From Dermanyssus gallinae (Eukaryota > Arthropoda > Arachnida > Mesostigmata > Dermanyssidae): a DNA stretch of 64,000 nt. The stretch spans positions 62,001 through 126,000 of the forward strand of contig QVRM01006037.1 of NCBI GenBank assembly GCA_003439945.1. The letters run 5' to 3'. Within the stretch, counting starts at the first letter, position 1, and the number at the start of each line of letters is the position of its first letter. Positions 15,620 through 30,000 of the stretch are shown piece after piece. The position numbers and the translations under genes were made by a program. The notes beneath the pieces are model-generated. The model was not told the origin of the DNA. It saw only the letters and a program-made list of their open reading frames with translations, and made no database searches.

Positions 15620-16384
15620 GATTTAATATTCGTTTGGAATGTGTACCTAAATACACATGTCACCTTTTTATATGAGGAGCGCGTAGAGCGGCAGCATATA
15701 TGTTACCTACGCATCCATATAATAGCACGCCATATAATCAATGTACTTCAGTGCCTACTGAGTATTTCCTTTCCATTGGGACAACCTCTTCTTTGTAATA
15801 TTGACCAGGTTCTTTCTAACATTTGGTCCTAGAGCTAGAGCCTCCGACAGCTCTATATCCCTGCTCCTTCTAAGACTGTACATTCTTTAACAATATACTC
15901 GATTGACTTATTCCCTAGCCCACATGCTCGACATTCTGTACTTTGCCCCTCCCTATATTTAGCTCTTTGTATCCTTGTATTCAACATCCCTGCCTTGGCG
16001 TCTGCCAATATATATATATATATATATATGGTTCAGAATGATGAAAAGGAAATTTGAAATTGGGAAGAACTGGAAAGTAATATTTTCCTGCTGTCGTAGA
16101 TCGTGCAACGTACTCTCAATAGACAGAGCTCACAGTGTGCGAGTCGGTCTAGCTGTATTGGCTTATCTTTAAAATTGCACGAGGGAATATTTTTTCCGGC
16201 ATTTTTGTTTTTATTTATCGCCATCAGAAGATCAACTCGTGGTGCACCTAAGTTTGAGGTGCCACTTGTCATTAAGGAATCTAATATAGTACTTATGCCA
16301 ACATCTGCCGTCAACCAACAAGTCTGGAGCTCGCTTTTCTATGAAATCTGACTTTCCAACTTAACAAAACCTTACGAAGATTAG

Positions 16385-16452
<68 letters not shown>

Positions 16453-16825
16453 TTCTAATATAACCTCCGTTCATTATTTAAAAAGACCGTATACTATCGT
16501 ATAATCACACACGTATGGAGACGCAAAGATATTTTAATTCTCTACGCCGTCATAAATAATGTATTTAATAATGAACTAGATCATCAATAATTGTTGGTGC
16601 CATGTTAGCGTGCTTACTTATGTATATTTTGTGCTTTATCGAAAAGGTCCTGAGGAGATCCAGCCTGCTCCTGTTCCGCTGCCTCCGGTAAAAGGTAAAA
16701 TCTGACTTTACACGGACCTAATATCTCTTGATAAAAACTAAACGGGAAAATATGGTAATTTTACCTTCTTAGGGAAATCGTAAATTTTGAACTGAGTATT
16801 AAGGGCTTATCTATGTTTACGTGCT

Positions 16826-16877
<52 letters not shown>

Positions 16878-17462
16878 CGCACGTGCACAAGTATGTGCGT
16901 GCAACGATTCGTTATTAAATATGTTACAAAATAAAACTATGGGTAAAATTGAAGTCTTCATTTAAAAAAATCACCAGAAGCCTAAAAGCAAATATCCCAC
17001 TGAACCGAAGCATTTCCAGTGCCCAGAAGCATGTGACAAGAGCCAGTCCTCCGCTATGTTCTTTAGCTTATCGTCCGAGTTGAGATGCTTTAGGCATTAT
17101 GATTAAACTGTTGGATTTACGGACTAACTGAAGGGCCTAGTCGCAAGGTGATATGTTCGGGCTGTAAGGGGGATGCTTAAGCCACAATGAACATCGGTCA
17201 GTTGAACACCTTCTGCAGCCTGAAATCTAAGAACACCTCGCTGCTCCAGCAATCAAAACGCCATGATGTCTTCACACGCACTGCCGCGTCAATCTGCAGA
17301 ATACACACCTGCCTGCTTCTTTTCTCCTTCATGGGAAAGGGCCCGCGCACTATCAGGCCGGACACTTCATTTGCTTCCCTAAATGCCTCACCAATGCAGC
17401 ATATTCAAATTTGAGCCGATTTAATTGTTACAGCGATTTGTGCCTTTTCATTTGAGCCGCCG

Positions 17463-17506
<44 letters not shown>

Positions 17507-17988
17507 TGCTTCATTTAGGTAGCATTACGCACAGTTGTGTTTCTAGGATATCACAACCCGTGCAGATGCAAATGACTCTTATTTGAATGACATATATGTG
17601 ATTCTATAACGAATTGTAGAACCAGAGAACGCAACAGGCTGCTCGGATGAACGACAGTGGTCGGAATGTGCGGTCGACTGCTCGGAAACATGTCATAGTT
17701 TCCGCAAGGAGCTCATGCTCGAGGGCCACTGCCTCGACAAGGAGTGCATTAGCGGCTGTCGCAAGGAGTGCCCACCAAGTCACGTCCTTCTGGGATACGA
17801 TAACTGCGTTCCCGTGGATCATTGTCCCTGCGTGCTGCCCGCCGGAGAGATTGTGCCCGTATGTTAAGTCAATATGCCTTAAATATGCCTAATATAGACA
17901 GACATTATTTGTATTTCACTATATACGTTGTAGACGCGATTTATCAGGACTTGATAGATGCCTTTGAACGTACGCGTAATTTGCAATA

Positions 17989-18024
<36 letters not shown>

Positions 18025-21000
18025 TATTGCAAATTACGCGTACGTTCAAAGGCATCTATCAAGTCCTGATAAATCGCGTCTACAACGTATATAGTGAAAT
18101 ACAAATAATGTCTGTCTATATTAGGCAGTATTATATATATATACTGAGCCAAATGAATGCATGGTAGTATAATCTGAATGCATGATTGGCATACACTGTT
18201 CGGGACCACTGACGCTTGCTAGCGAGTGTAGAAGACTTGGAGGACGGCTTGGAAATTATTGCGTTGCAGCGCATGTGGCTAACGTCTCGTGTTCGATGTT
18301 CTCGTCTCCTTTCTTGGTTCATGCCGATTTCAGCCGGGAGGAACGCTTGTGAAAGACGAATGTACAGAATGCCAGTGCCTACGTAATGAACTGCTTTGTC
18401 ACCGACTTAGCAAATGTGATCAACAGGGCGAAGGTACTGCGGTCAACTACACCAAAGGTACGTCGCATCTCACTCAAGATGATTATATATATATATATAC
18501 GTTTTTGCAAAATTCATCTTTACAATACCTTTGTTGACACAAGTGTGCTGTTTTTGGCCCTAGGCTTCACATGTGACGAGGAGAGGGATTTACACGCCAA
18601 GAATGTTCAGATGAAATAGACAAAGGACTTATTAAAGTACATGGCAAATGTGTGATGCAGTAATTCGTGTTTCCCATTAACGAAACGCAACGTGAATATG
18701 GGAATACTAACAGTATTAATTTGTAGTTCTCCCGCCAACAACGATGGAAGGCTGCTGGACGCAATGGATCAGCTCGGAGAGGACAGATGCAGCTGGTGAC
18801 TTCGAAAATCTTCGAGAGCTCGTAAACCAGGGCTTGGTTTGTCAAGAGCCGAAAGCCATCCAGTGCCAGACAAAAGCGAGCTACAAGTCGCCTGGAGGTA
18901 ATCACGGCGCAAAAATTACCAACGGCTAATTTGTTTTTAGTGATTAATATCGTGTGTGGTTTGTGTAAAAGTGATTAATAACGGTTAGCGAGAATGCACC
19001 ATATTAACGCATGGTCCTTGCGTAGCAAGTACTTTGACGACGGCAGATTTTTCTAGCATTTTCAAAATGACTTCCACCCGCGCTGCGGACCTTTTTGCAC
19101 TTATTTTGTTTGCCCGTTTTAACGCATGAAGAAACACTCATAAAAGAAAGGAAAGCCTTTTGTACACGACGCGCAACGGGATGACAACGGGAAGCCGCAG
19201 ACCTCCGGCTGGCCGTCAGAATACCGTCCACATAGGGTGGCCCATTGTTACCCATTGAAATATTAAAACCTCCCATGTGGCCCACTTCACCTGACTACTG
19301 GGCAGAAAGGAAGAGCACATCTTAGGTTGCCGTCCATAATGTGGTCAACTTGGCTAATGAGTAAGCAATGTAGCGTCTTCTCCTTCGCGCACCTACACAT
19401 TGATACTACTGGAGAAACCACAGGTGTGCTTCTAAGGAATTCGATCTTCTGGCCAACACTAGGGACTTAGTGCAGGAAGAACCTATCACCTAGTGCAGTA
19501 TACCCTGTTTCCTTTTTCCACAACCTGCTCAATTAAGTGTATGTCGATTATTTTTATTTGACGGTCACGGATTGGGGCTCAGTTGTCAATAAATAAATGG
19601 CTTAACACAATGGTACCCAAAGTCTTTTAGTTGCAATAGCAAAACAATTAACCCACAATGCAGCCACTAAAGCCGCTCAGGTGTTAACAGAGTTTGACAA
19701 CTAATATCTTATTTGCAACTGCAACCCTATAGGTTCGAACGAGAGCGACGATAATTTAAAATAATATATTGAAAATGCCTATTTGTAGCAAGAAGCGAAT
19801 AGCCAACTTATAGCTTAAGAGATGTTTGCATGTGCTGCTTCGGAACGGAAATCACTTATATTCCTGTTGAATCGTGAAATAAAAAAATCGTTTATTAATT
19901 TCGCACCCAATTAATATTAATTAGGTGAGCAATTACCTACTTAAGGGTATGTCCATATGACAATATTTGAGTACATCGGGCTTTTAGTAATACGCAAAAA
20001 CCAAGCTCGTACATTTATACATATAAGTCTTTAACTATTTATACATTCATAAACATATTAAATGCAATATTGTTTTTTTAACTTAGTATCTTTGTGATCT
20101 TTTTACTAAATATTTCGTTGCATATCTACAGGCGCTTCTCATTCATCTGATAACCTAACTATCTTGCTTTTAACGCAGGTATCGACTGGACGGCTACAGG
20201 CCAGACTCTGACTTGTGACATAAACAACGGTTTGTCGTGCTTTCACACCGCAAATCCGGGAGATGGCTGTTTCGATTACCAGGTGAAATTCTACTGCCCT
20301 TGCGACGAGATAAGCTACGCAAGGAATGAAGTCGTGGTGACGTCGGCTCCGTATCCATTTGTGGTCGAGTTCCTTTGCCCAGAGGCCAACGGTCTTTTTG
20401 CAGATCCGGTTAACTGCGATCACTTCTATCACTGTTCGAACAATTTTCCCTTCCATAAACCCTGCGGTGCCGGAACTCTTTTCAATCCAACGCTAAAGAT
20501 CTGCGATCATCCTTACAACGTTCAATGTGGCCACGGAGGTCAGTAAATTTGTTGTCCAGAAGGTTGTCTTGGAAACATTTTAAATTATGTATGTCAAAAG
20601 CGCATCTGCATTCAAATGTCTGTACAGCACTTGTGGCTATATTCGAGAATCAATAATATGATCACAGTAAAAGTGATAATTGCCCCAGTAACGTAATTTG
20701 ACGTTGAAGTCCAAAAAATGATTTATTTTGCTATAAGCCACGTGTCATGTGTCATACCAGCCCCACTCTGACAATGATGCTGTTGCACCTGAAAAGAATA
20801 TCTCCCGATTTCACGGAAAAAACAGAAATGAGCTATTTAAGAGTGCTTGGCAATAATGCTTGGCTGGTGAAACTCGAAATTGTAAAGTGCTTCGTAAAAA
20901 CTTTAATAAGATGGAATATGAGTGCTGTTACCTAATGATCTGTGCTCATGTGTATGGTAATGTCTTCCAGAGGTCCTGGTGTCCGCATTTAAATGTCCCC

Positions 21001-24000
21001 AGGCAACCGGCTTTTTCGTCGATCCATCCAACTGTCAGTGGTTCTACCAGTGCGTCAATAATATCGCCTACCATAAGCTTTGCCCATCAGGACTATCGTT
21101 TAACCCACAGAGTGGAACCTGCGATTTCAGTTCAAGGTGTGGCGGACTCGAACTCGTTACAGAGCCAGTGGTACCCGTTTCAGGTACGTACGCTATTTTG
21201 ACTGTGTCGGTATTTGCAGATCTTTGCGATAGCTTGTTCGGTCTATGTTTTTTTATCGGAAAACACTCGATGAAAACGACAAGTCTCGTCCTCCGATTAG
21301 TATACTTCGTGGGATCTGTGAGACGGCAATATAATATTTTTTTATGAGACCGTCTTCTCCGGACGGCAAATTTATTTAAGTTCAATAACTCTTCATTGAG
21401 CTTGAAATTTCCATTATTACATAAATTCAAACAATTATAACTATTCAGGTAATTTTGCTTGTGTCATATGCTTGTCAATTTGTGCGATTGCTTTGTCCTG
21501 ATTAACGAATCTTGTAAACGTACAGTATTTTTATACATTTTTCTTTTTATAACAGCAGTCCAAATATGAACTATGCAGTAAATCATTTTATGAGTGTAGT
21601 ATACTGTAATGAGTTATGAAAGACTAGATAGTGTCACTCTCGTTGAGGTATTAGAACCTCATGAGAAAAAAAGTATGGAACGAAATCCTACTTATTAGTT
21701 GTTTTCCTTATCGTTGTACCCAGCAACGATACCAAGTAGGCTCCTGCCACATGCGCCCCAAATGAAAAGAGATCATGTGCAAAAGAAAATATAAACACGC
21801 ATGAGGGCGCTTATGTGCAAAACTCGAATTTCGATACATAAATACAAAAAAATAACACAAATATATATTGGCATTACCTTACGGGATCGTTTGACACAGA
21901 GTTGTCTCGGCCGACATCGATGCCGTTGGTGGTAATTTCGACAGCGTCGCCGGAGCCGATGCAGGTTCTCAGCTGTCCCGAAGTGCCGCCCGAGACGGCT
22001 GTGCTGTCCTGCACCCAGCCGTGCGATTTTGGCCTGCTCTGCGATGGCCGCGGCAATTGCGTACCACCCGAGGCCTGTCCGTGCTTCCGTGACGGCAAGC
22101 CGTTCCCCGTCGGCGGCCAGCTTGAGGCGTCCACCTGCCACGAGTGTACCTGCCAACTTGGCGGCCACTCGATGTGTAGGGCGGTCGTCTGTCCTCTCTG
22201 TTTGGTAAGCCTGCTTGCAGCCCACGCCTGGGTATGAACGATATGCCCACGCCTGGGTATGAACGATATGCCCACGCCTGGGTATGAACGATATGATATG
22301 CCCACGCCTGGGTATGAACGATATGATATGCCTAACGTCTGGGTATGAACTATATGCCCACGCCTGGGTATGAACTATATGCCCACGCCTGGGTATGAGC
22401 TATATGCCCACGCCTGGGTATATATATATATGTATATGACTGGGTTATTATACATATACGTACTATACGCAATGTGATAAGTTTACTTTAATGTATTGTT
22501 GGGTGTATAGACACGTCTACATCTCCCTCGCGTTGCTCGTGTACATCTTGTGCGAACGGAGCTAGCTCATAGGGTCTGTCTTGTCCCATTTCTGTTCTGA
22601 CTTCCTAGCACTGCCAGGGTGTCCTCGCCACGTATAGTCGCAGAAAATTCGCTGATCTCCTGCCTTCTCGCTTCTCTGTTGTCCCTCCCGTACGGTCTGA
22701 ATATATGCATGCGCATAGGCCGGAAAGATGGCTCGTGCTTTTGGGCCCGGGCTTTTATGATCTCAATTATAGGGACCACAGGTATAATGCAGTAGGTGGG
22801 GAAGGGGAGGGGTGTATCTGTGTATATGCTAAGTTTTGCGCATTTGGTCTTGTTGGCCGATTTATTATTTGACTAACCATCATATTTAATTCACTCACGG
22901 TACCGTTTCTACCGGAGTTTTTAATACATGAGGTCCGCCGGCGTTCTCTGACTCAACCAACTCGACATCCGCTAAATTAATGCCCTTAACTGTGATATAG
23001 CCCTAGTCATAGCTCAAAATATATCCATAGTCGTTGAACCTATAGTAACATACCTAGCTTAGTGAATGATATTATGTTCAGCCGCAATCTAGCGTAATGT
23101 TTTTATCCCTTGCCCTCAGTCGCACCTTTTGAGAGTCGCGCATTATCGACTCACTTTAACTGTAGGTTTTGAGGGAAGTGTCAAATTCGTTGCAAATTCA
23201 ATTGTGCTTTTCTGGAACAGCCGCCAGGCAAAGACATACGCTTTGCCGTAACTATGGCTTGTATATACACAATACTTGGGCTGTTTGTATACACGGTCTT
23301 TAAATGTGTTTGGGAAGCCGGTTCGGATAAACCTTCAAAGATTTTTAAATCATTTAGATCGAGTAATTCTACAATATCTTTGCAGTCGACATTACTGAGG
23401 TTGACTCCGCAGAGATGGTCAACTCGACAGATCAAGTTTCAGTCTATCTTTGCAATATGGTTAAGATTTTGGGTGAGATTTTTGATAGAGTTACGAGCAT
23501 AAAGTACCTTGCCACCAAGAAAGTACCTACAGGTGGGGTTGCATCTCTAGGTACTTTCTTGGTGTAGAACTCTAATGTGGCGTATCAGGTGTAGGACTCC
23601 GATGTGACGGCGTGGTCAGGGGACTAGTGCGCTAGTCATGATTGTCATCTACCGGGTGTCGCCAATTCGGTCCCCATTGTTGATCGAATTTTCTTTGAAC
23701 AACGCTCATTGAGAGTAGATGATAAGTCATATTGCTGAAAGTAAGCGACCATATTGTCACGAGCGCTGTTGGAAAAGCCCTAGATATATCTGGTCTTTGA
23801 TATGTCTCTCGGCGTGTCTGGCCTTTAGAATGTCACTCGGCGATTCCAAGCCCGTGGGCGGCGAAAGATACTCTAGAACTAAAATAAACCTTCTTAAAAA
23901 TGTTTCTTTTAGGTGTAGATTTCTACATTTGTCAAGCCCAATGAGTTTCCGTCATCTAGAGTGATAGCCTATTTATTTCGATGAGGCTTTGTGGATTAGC

Positions 24001-27000
24001 GTCGTAGTAGATAGCCTCAGCCAGTACGCTTTTTAACACTTTGCGAAGAGCAAAAATCAATGGGGCAACGCGCGACTCGTTTAGGTCTGCTCTGTTACCC
24101 TTCTTCTTATGCATGGGGTAGACGATCGCATGTGTGCAGTACTTGCCTACTCTCTAAATATATATGTATATATATATATATATATATCTAGCCGGCCCGT
24201 CACTTAAATTTAGACTTCTAGGCGTATTACAGATCGTATAGCTATAACAGGTGGGTGGCGTGAACGAAATGAGGGACACTTCTAACTAAATAATTTTTCG
24301 TTGCATTGTGCCGCTTGCTTATAGAGCGGTGTGCCGGGTGTTCTTGACAACACCTGCCGCTGTGTTTGTCCTGAGCGCCAAGGTGTTCCGACGGCCGTTG
24401 TTGAATGCCCCTCGAACGCTCTTCGATGTGACAACGGACAATGTCTGGATAAATCGAGATGGTGCGATGGTGTTGTTGATTGCGACTCGGATGAAGTCGC
24501 CTGTGCCGAGCACGTCGGTAAGTTGATGTTTGTCTTGCCTTAAGATCGCTTTGTCGAAATCAGATATCTTCGGACCGCCTGTCAATCGACAAGGTATAAC
24601 CTACTTCTTCTACACGATAAAGAGCTTAGCTTGAATTGTAATATTCACCACATGAGCAGGGTTAGTTGAGTCGTCGGCTGCGTAATAACCGCTTGTGGGT
24701 TGTACGTATTCTGTTATATATGCGTGTACACATCCTGCAAAACGACGGTTTTATAAATGGATTTTGATGTTTTAAGCGTTGGTGTTATAGTTAGCGTTGT
24801 TGTTTTTTTACAAAGCGTTGGTGTTATAGTTAGCGTTGGTGTTATAGTTAGCGTTGTTGCTCCAGTTACTATTGTTTTTGTTACACAAATTCAGATTTAC
24901 AAATAAGAAAGGGCTTATTTAAAAAAAACAACAGTCTAAATCGGGAACATCGAGTACGATTGTATACAAACTAACACAAACAATGCACTTGTTTCAGAAT
25001 TGGAACCTGTTCCACTGCCTTCACACGAAGAAGTACTTGGTAGGTAACCTTCATATGTCTCTCGCACAGAGGAGCGCACCTTGTTAATGTTGTTTATTTC
25101 TGTTCCTTCCTTTTCTTCTTCTTCTTCATCTTATTTTGGTCTAATTTTGTATCGTGTAACAACCCGGGTAATTTGTTGGGGTTTCCCCCAATGATGACCA
25201 ACCCCTACCTCTCATACAATCCGTTCGCTGCTCTATCCGAGAATTACTGGATGGGCATGGGCCAGTACCCATTCCAACTGCAGCGCCCTCCCGTGCGAGG
25301 CAGACGCTGGAATTAAACATAATGCAGTGGAATATCGAGGGTGCCAAAACAGGTCTAGATATTCTCCCGCACGCAGAATTATCCGCGTTTGACATTGTTA
25401 TTTTAACTGAGACATGGTCTACAAAAACATAAACGTGAATGGATTTTACACTGCTGAGTGTCTGGCACAACACGCAGCAGGACCAGGAAGACCAAGTGGG
25501 GGCGTAGCCGTTTTGTACAATGGCAGATCTGGTGAAGTAACAATTCAGTATAATGATGACAACTGTGTCATTTTAAGTACCGATAAATGTAATGTCATTG
25601 CCATGTACTCAAGTCCCGCGGAGAGAATAATAGATCTGCTTGATAAACTGTGTCGGTCGCTCGATTCAGTTGATCTACGAAAATCAACTCTACTCTGTGG
25701 TGACTTAAACTGCCCAATAGATAAACCCAGCAATAGTAGGTGCAGATCGCTGATCAACACCTTACATGATCGAGGTCTGTGGCTTGTCACCTCTCCGGAT
25801 GTGCATACATTTGTGGGACCACAGGGTAGATCAACGATCGATATATTTGCAACCAACATGGAAGAGACCTCCGTGACGTATCACGGCGTGCTGTCGCAAC
25901 TAACAGCTTTCGGAGCCAAATCGCATCTTCCGGTTGGACTCAGTGCGCGGATGCCGGCAGAATCTCTAGTTCAACGGAGATTAAAATGGTCAAAGTCGCT
26001 AGACATTAATCGTCTTGTTCAATGTTCCCGAGAAATCTTGCCGCCTCCAAAAGAGTTTTCGGTTGATGAGTACGCCAGTCGAATTGTTTCACTCATACGA
26101 CAAAGCGTCTGCGAAAAGCGATCCAGGCGCAGCGTACCTTGGATGAACACAGAGCTGCGTAAATTTAAGCATTATGTTGTCCAAGCTTATATTCTATCCC
26201 GATTACAAGACATTATGTTGCCGTTATATCAATGGCTCAACAGGACATACAAACAGATGATCAAGTCAGCCAAAAGGGACTATGCTCTGAATAAAGAAAA
26301 TCGTCTCATTCTGGAAGCCATGAAACAACCGTATAAATGGATTAAAAGCGAATCCCGAAATGTCGCTTGCCCTATCCCATCTAAGGAGTTAAGAGCGTAC
26401 TTTGGGCAGATGTACGCAATCGATAATACCATCCCAGAAAACGTTCCTGAGCTTATTTCTGTGTGGGATGAGATGACTATGCAAGCCCGAGAGGGTATCT
26501 TGGCTGAGATAACTAAAGATGATGTTATCAACGCCATACTGAATTCAAAATCTCGTAAAGCACCAGGTCCAGATCAAGTGCAAAATGAACACCTGCACCA
26601 AGTTATGTTGCTGGTTCCCGCCATACACGCTCTATTCAACAAGATACAAGAATATGCATCCTTGCCCTCGTCTTGGAGGGAAATTATTTTGAGTGTCATA
26701 CCGAAAGGGAAAGGTAACCCGCTCTCCCCGTCATCTTGGCGTGGTATTACGAAGAAAAGTGTTGTGTACAAGCTTTTAGCTAGTATATTAACTAAGCGTC
26801 TGGAGGCGTTTCTCGACGACGTGGATGGCTTGCCGGAAGAGCAGCATGGATTTAGAAGGGGAAAGTCGACGATGACTGCTTGCTCCGTGCTTCTCGGCGA
26901 GATTCGGGCAAATCTCTCACAAAAACGGTTACCGCTCTACGCCGTTTTTGTAGACTTTAAATCGGCCTTTGACACAGCGTCGCGGAAACTGATTGTGGCT

Positions 27001-30000
27001 AAGCTGGCATATCTCGGAGTACCGCTCACATTTCTTCAGCTGATTGCCTCAATCCTTCAACAGGGCACAGTTGTCCTCGATGACGGAGTGTCTGAGCACG
27101 AGCCTTTGGTTCAAACAACAGGGGTTGCTCAGGGGGACAATCTCAGTCCTCTCCTATTCTCTGTTCTGGTTTCGGATTTACCATCAATAATAACTAAACG
27201 ACACAAGTTCGTCAAAGTGTTGCTCTATGCCGACGATTTGGTCCTGTTTTCCAGAAGCCGTTTTCACACTCAGCAGGCGCTCGCAACTCTGCAGAAGTAT
27301 GTGAATGCTAATGGCCTGGTTATAAATGTGAGTAAAACAAAGGCTATTAAATTCAGGGGAGGCGGTCGGCTGGCTAGCGATGATGGGCTACACCTTCAAG
27401 GAAACCCTGTCGAGTACGTAAAACATTTCGCCTACCTCGGCGTCGAATTAACAACCACTGGGTTGTGTTTTACGCGACATATCAAAGAAAGAATCCGTAA
27501 GGGTTTTATGGCATTTCACAGTATTCAAAATCCAGTGCGGCTGTCGTTACAGGCAGCCTTGCAGCTATTTGATATAAAAATAGGCCCCACAGCTGGGTAT
27601 GGAATACAAGTGATATGGCCGTACCTCAGCGCAGCGAACCTCGCTGATCTCGACAGACTTAAAGCTGCATTCCTCAAGCGTACCCTGGGTGTCCACAGAA
27701 CAAGCCGCAACCGACTTGTCTACCTGGCGGCTGGAACACCTCTCTTCACAGAAACTTTGCAGCGAAGCTTCAACCTGCCTCACACTGAAGCATTTAGGCA
27801 GCACATCCAGAATTGGGAGGCGAAACTAGCTGATGTCGATCCAGCCTTCTTTATGACGCCTGCCCTCAGCTCGGACACGTGGAAGGATCCCAATATGGCA
27901 AATCGTCATCTTACCCTTCGATTCGCTATGCATGGTTTTCACCATAAAATTTGTGTTCGACCTGGCCACCATGAAGCTGACGAATCATGCACTTGTCAAC
28001 GTAGCGGCCATCAGTGCACAACATATCATTTACTTGAATGCTCCAATCCGGTTTCTGTAAACCGTCTAATGTAACAAAATATAATACCTACTATTTGGTC
28101 AATAAACTTGAATTATTTTGTATCGTGTTCCTCTCTTGATGTGTTTGCACTTTATATAAACAAACATTTACAACTGCTTGCTTTGTGGCTTGAAAACTGA
28201 ACTCAATACTGCCAGGTCCCGCAACATGCGAGCTGATCGGCAACCACATCAGGACGTTCGACGGTCAGGAGTTCTCATACGATTACTGCCACAATGTCCT
28301 CGCTAAAGATATGGCCAACGGAATGTTCAGTATTGCTGGTTGGTATCTGTTTTACTTTTGAAAAACGATTTGCTACACTGTCAACATATTCAAGTACAAG
28401 TGTTCAGGAAATATGGCCCGGCACGGTAGTTATCTCTTGCTTTGATCCACTGTGAAACGGTTGTGTTAGTCCTGATGCATGTTGCTTGCGACAGTGTTTA
28501 TGCCTGCTGCCTATAAGCTGCTAAATTGAGAGATACAGTTATCAGTGTATATATTTCTACCTAGCCTAGTTTATATGAATTGCTTTAAATATCATATATT
28601 GTTTTTTGGTTGAACTTCGAGCGTATGACTCTGTCTGTCGTACCAAAAGATAGGGCCCTAATGACATGTTCAATACGCAACTCAAAACAAACATTCGCCG
28701 TAGAAAGATGTCCACGTTAATTTGCCCCATAAGCGTCCTCGGTCTCATTATATATTATTCATTCCGGTTAAGCAGCAATAATAATGCATTCCATTCATAA
28801 AGCATAGGCATGTATTTATCTATTTTATAATGAGCTGTAAGCAATTTTCCCCCAGTGAACATGTCGAAAAAACTACATTAGCTAATTTAGGTCATTTTAC
28901 CTGAGCCCCTACGGTATTGACAACAAAAGGTCGAAAATCCGTAAAGTTTCCAATAAATGCATACTTCCTATGTTTATTTCTGTATGTATATTTCCACTTC
29001 TGTGAAACAGCATTATCAACCTGGGCAGCCCGCGACTGACCATTGAAAGTATTAACGAGTCAGCCACGGTAGCGTCCCAGACGAATGTCCTCCCGCTCTC
29101 AAAGGCTGTTAGGTTTATTCCGTCAAGTCGACATGAGTCGTCTGTACACAAACCTGCAGGTTCAAGAACACAAGGGTAGCCAGAAGACCTTAGAGGTCGG
29201 GCCAGTGTATCACTCAAAGCGGCGTGTCTCGTCCTATGGCCTAATTTTCGGATGCAGGGTAAGCCATAGTGGCTTAGTGGTGAGACCTTCTTGCTACAGC
29301 TGCTAATTCAAGTTACTGCTCCGAGTTGTACCTAGATTGGAGTAGAGTGCAAATGCTTATTTCTATTTAAATATAGTCTCTTAGATGTGGCCCGCCTACA
29401 CCCTACATGCGTCAGGTCTGTTAGTGTGCCTATGTCAATCGGTGCCTGGTTCTGGATGTCTGATATACGCTGCCCGTGTTCTTGCACCGTTGGTACCTGG
29501 AAGCCGTCTGTTCATATGTGTTTGTCGCTGTTATGGTCTAAAAACATTATTGCGCACTTTTTGAACTGTTCTTCGTTCACCAGTGAGCCGAGAATGCTCA
29601 TCAGCGAAGCGTTGCGAGCCGCAGGTGATCTTCGACGGTGGTTCTCAACAGGTTCGCATCTTCCCCCAGTCGAAAGTGGTGCTGGTCAATGGACAGCCGT
29701 ATACGGCCGCTCAGCTGGCATCAGCCGAGCCCTTCGGTGGTGTGATCCGGGTGTTAGAGGTGGGCGACATTGTTGAGCTGATGTTCCGAGGCCAGGAAGT
29801 GAAGCTCGTCCTCACCCCCGACTCGGTAAAAGCGGTCGTCGATGCCCGCTATTCCACCCACCTGATGGGTCTGTGTGGTCTGTTTAACTATGAGATCAAG
29901 GATGACCTAACCAACTCGGCCAACATGATTATCGACAACGTCAAGCAGTTCGGAGACGGCTGGGCTCTACCACCATCACCTGGAGCGTTGTGTGTCTCGC

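Larger units (their letters stand above)
25158..28114 (+). mobile_element. Compact, nearly intact LINE with 14-bp target-site duplication
   Basis: Flanked by the direct repeat ATTTTGTATCGTGT at 25144-25157 and 28115-28128, so the insertion is exactly 25158-28114 (2,957 bp). Layout: 33-base leader, a 41-codon ORF (25191-25316), an endonuclease-RT ORF starting at 25322, a 40-base 3' UTR with AATAAA at 28101 and no poly(A). The 5' end may be complete, since a leader and ORF starts are present. It sits in the intron of the hemocytin-like gene, same strand. Confidence 0.9.

Noticed and set aside
18563..18618. Possible extra exon ([10 protein letters not shown]) between exons 19 and 20
   Set aside because: It has an acceptor but ends in a stop without a donor, and exon 19 joins exon 20 in phase without it.
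29265..29300. Another SINE head (tagtggcttagtggtgaga)
   Set aside because: Only an A-box-like match; no B box follows at the right distance.
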